Source: an uncultured Blautia sp.
GTDB lineage: Bacteria; Bacillota; Clostridia; Lachnospirales; Lachnospiraceae
NCBI GenBank assembly: GCA_934364795.1
Contig: CAKRMK010000001.1
Coordinates: 62,001 to 126,000, forward strand
DNA length: 64,000 nucleotides
Direction: 5' to 3'
The translations under genes were made by a program, and so were the position numbers. Below, one piece after another: positions 62,182 through 64,000 of the stretch (its first letter is position 1; the number at the start of each line of letters is the position of its first letter). Under the pieces are notes generated by a model, which was not told where the DNA came from, did no database searches, and saw nothing but the letters and a program-made list of their open reading frames with translations.

Positions 62182-63171
62182 ATGAAAATTTTATTTTACG
62201 GAACCAAAAATTACGACGAACAGTTTTTTGACAAACTTCTGCCTGAATTCCCAGGTATTGAAATTAAATTTATTGAAGCAAATATCCACGAAGAAACAGC
62301 TTCCCTTGCAAAGGGATACGAAGCAATCTGTGCATTTGTAAATGCTGATCTTAGCACTACTGTTATCGAAGAATTACATCAGCAGGGCGTAAAACTGATC
62401 CTGATGCGTTGTGCAGGTTACAACAACGTAGATCTTAAAACCGCCCAGAAATATGGACTCAAAGTTCTTCGTGTACCGGGCTATTCTCCGGAAGCAGTTG
62501 CAGAGCATGCCATGGCACTTGCTCTTACTGCCAACCGCCACACCCACAAAGCATACATCAAATGCCGTGAAAACAACTTTACCTTAAACGGACTTATGGG
62601 TGTCAACCTTTATAAAAAGACAGCCGGAATCATCGGTACCGGTAAGATCGGCCAGGCCATGGCAAGAATCTGCAAGGGCTTTGGAATGCGTGTAATCGCA
62701 TACGATCTTTATCCAAACAAGAGCCTTGATTTCCTTGAATATGTTTCTATGGATGAGCTGCTTGCTACCAGTGATCTGATCAGCCTTCACTGCCCGCTCA
62801 CTGATGAAACCAAACATATCATTAATGAGAAAACAATTGCCCAGATGAAAGATGGTGTGATCCTTGTAAACACCTCCAGAGGTGGTTTGATCAAAACTGA
62901 AGATCTGATTTCCGGTATCCGCGATCATAAATTCTTTGCAGTTGGACTTGACGTATACGAAGAAGAATCTGACTATGTATTCGAGGATCTGTCTGAAAGC
63001 ATTATGCAGACATCCCTGATCCAGCGTCTTCTTTCCTTCCCGAATGTAACTATGACTTCTCATCAGGGATTCTTTACAGAAGAGGCGCTTACCAACATTG
63101 CAGAAACCACTATGGAAAATGCCCGTGCTTACATGAACGGCGAAGAGCTGAAAAATGAGGTGCTTTCCTGA
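62182..63171 (+). CDS. D-lactate dehydrogenase-type 2-hydroxyacid dehydrogenase
   Basis: A 329-residue D-isomer-specific dehydrogenase, closest in pattern to fermentative D-lactate dehydrogenase LdhA: short N-terminus MKILFYGTKNYDEQFFDK, CAGYNNVDL, NAD motif GIIGTGKIGQAMARI (about 149-163), VNTSRGGLI with the catalytic Arg region, and SHQGFFTEEAL with the catalytic His. It regenerates NAD+ by reducing pyruvate to D-lactate. It is monocistronic. Confidence 0.9.
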   Translation: MKILFYGTKNYDEQFFDKLLPEFPGIEIKFIEANIHEETASLAKGYEAICAFVNADLSTTVIEELHQQGVKLILMRCAGYNNVDLKTAQKYGLKVLRVPGYSPEAVAEHAMALALTANRHTHKAYIKCRENNFTLNGLMGVNLYKKTAGIIGTGKIGQAMARICKGFGMRVIAYDLYPNKSLDFLEYVSMDELLATSDLISLHCPLTDETKHIINEKTIAQMKDGVILVNTSRGGLIKTEDLISGIRDHKFFAVGLDVYEEESDYVFEDLSESIMQTSLIQRLLSFPNVTMTSHQGFFTEEALTNIAETTMENARAYMNGEELKNEVLS

Positions 63172-63205
63172 TATGCCTTTTTAAGGATATGGACACGCTC
63201 TAAAG

Positions 63206-63257
63206 TTTCCCCGGATGAAGTTGTTTTTATCAGCAATTTTCATCCGGGGAAATTTTT
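63206..63257 (+). terminator. Terminator of the D-lactate dehydrogenase gene
   Basis: TTTCCCCGGATGAA (63206-63219) pairs exactly with TTCATCCGGGGAAA (63239-63252), then TTTTTG. The loop is 19 nt. It sits between convergent genes. Confidence 0.88.
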
Positions 63258-63295
63258 GCAATATTTTCTTTTTTCAGCAGCTACAGCCAGTGCTT

Positions 63296-64000
63296 CTACC
63301 TGGCATATTCTTCTCTTAAAAGAGCAATCTCTCTTGTCCATCCCTCATCATCATTTGGAGTTTCCAGAATAAACGGCTTTCCTTCCAGTGCAGGATGACG
63401 GATCACTCTTACCAGTGCCTCCAGTCCGATCTGTCCTTCTCCGATCTTTGCATGACGGTCTTTGTGGCTTCCAAGTCCGTTCATACTGTCATTCAGATGA
63501 ATTGCTTTCAGATGCTCTAATCCAATCACCTGATCAAATTCATTGAGCACGCCGTCCAGATCATTTACAATATCATAGCCTCCATCCCACACATGGCAGG
63601 TATCCAGACAGATTCCAATTTTCTCTTTTCGCTGAACAAGATCCATGATTCCACGCAGCTCCTGAAAACTGCGTCCCACTTCCGAGCCTTTCCCGGCCAT
63701 TGTTTCCAATAATACAGTTGTGGTCTGTTCCTCTGTCAGCACATCATTTAGGATTTCTGCAATTTTCCAAATACCGGTTTCTGCTCCCTGTCCTACGTGG
63801 CTGCCAGGATGGAAATTATAATAATTTCCAGGAATAACTTCCATACGCTTCAGGTCATCTGCAAAAGTTTCCCTGGCGAAATCCCGGAGCTCTTCTTTCG
63901 CTGCACAGGCATTTAATACATACGGCGCATGAGCCACGATTTTCCCAAACTGGTTCTCTCCTGCAATTTCCAGAAATTTCTCCACATCTGCAGGATCAAT
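63296..64000 (-). CDS. nfo: Deoxyribonuclease IV (apurinic endonuclease), C-terminal part
   Basis: The last 234 residues of endonuclease IV; the frame is open to the right edge, so the 5' end is outside. Zinc-binding motifs are visible: [47 protein letters not shown] and FILETPND. It nicks DNA at abasic sites in base-excision repair. About 45 N-terminal residues are missing judged by the usual ~280-residue length. Confidence 0.94.
   Translation of the reverse strand: MDPADVEKFLEIAGENQFGKIVAHAPYVLNACAAKEELRDFARETFADDLKRMEVIPGNYYNFHPGSHVGQGAETGIWKIAEILNDVLTEEQTTTVLLETMAGKGSEVGRSFQELRGIMDLVQRKEKIGICLDTCHVWDGGYDIVNDLDGVLNEFDQVIGLEHLKAIHLNDSMNGLGSHKDRHAKIGEGQIGLEALVRVIRHPALEGKPFILETPNDDEGWTREIALLREEYAR

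Noticed and set aside
1..64000. CRISPR array, prophage, rRNA or tRNA genes
   Set aside because: No regularly spaced direct repeats, phage structural or integrase genes, or recognisable structural RNA genes apart from the T-box leader were seen.

Overview
The window reads as chromosome from a spore-forming, anaerobic Firmicute of the Clostridia, most likely a Lachnospiraceae gut bacterium (Blautia-like). The grounds are a complete Rnf operon in the clostridial order C-D-G-E-A-B, a biotin-dependent Na+-pumping decarboxylase cluster, an ispH gene overlapping the gene for ribosomal protein S1, a T-box tyrS, the yicC-remA-gmk-rpoZ-rimO-pgsA-cinA block, and strong AGGAGG ribosome binding sites throughout. 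The species call is inference. I see no rRNA, tRNA, CRISPR array, prophage or insertion sequence with a transposase. Most genes are on the minus strand.

Layout. 1-795 is the 5' part of a secreted metallophosphoesterase that runs off the left edge. 991-8458 is rnfCDGEAB bracketed by two membrane paralogues of the PF06541 type. 8596-9621 is a lone YprB-like exonuclease. 9754-13670 holds a BaiN-type flavoprotein, cmk, ispH and S1. 13758-18930 is the five-gene biotin/Na+ decarboxylase cluster. 19103-30687 carries two D,D-carboxypeptidases, scpAB, a phospholipase C-like protein, a phosphoesterase, an orphan molybdopterin-binding protein, an ABC exporter and a P-II/DUF1538 pair. 30926-41017 is largely translation: mnmA with its cysteine desulfurase, rpsU, alaS and tyrS, plus a beta-lactamase-fold hydrolase and cardiolipin synthase. 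41083-45804 holds a membrane-anchored MutS-like ATPase and a group that looks sporulation-linked: a SleB-type cell-wall hydrolase, a protein with 21 cysteines in 98 residues, and three small proteins with sigma-E/sigma-K-like promoters. 46069-51474 is the yicC-to-cinA operon. 51756-64000 has rqcH, an ABC-F ATPase, a secreted FnIII protein, an EF-G-like GTPase, tyrA, aroA, a D-lactate dehydrogenase and the 3' part of nfo.

How it works together. Rnf (ferredoxin:NAD+ oxidoreductase) and the OadB pump both build an ion gradient, so the left third is mainly membrane bioenergetics. Several genes maintain the envelope (two Dac enzymes, cls, pgsA, cell-wall hydrolase). Many others serve translation (S1, S21, alaS, tyrS, mnmA, rimO, rqcH, EF-G-like, ABC-F).

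Between genes there are two kinds of dispersed repeat. One is a family of about 164-bp perfectly centred hairpin elements (full copies at 45802-45965 and 60179-60343, fragments at several other sites) that look like MITEs. The other is a 45-bp hairpin found in the same orientation just before the ribosome binding sites of tyrS and rqcH. The least explained and most interesting parts are the sporulation-like cluster, the paired leader hairpin, the P-II/DUF1538 pair and the membrane MutS homologue.
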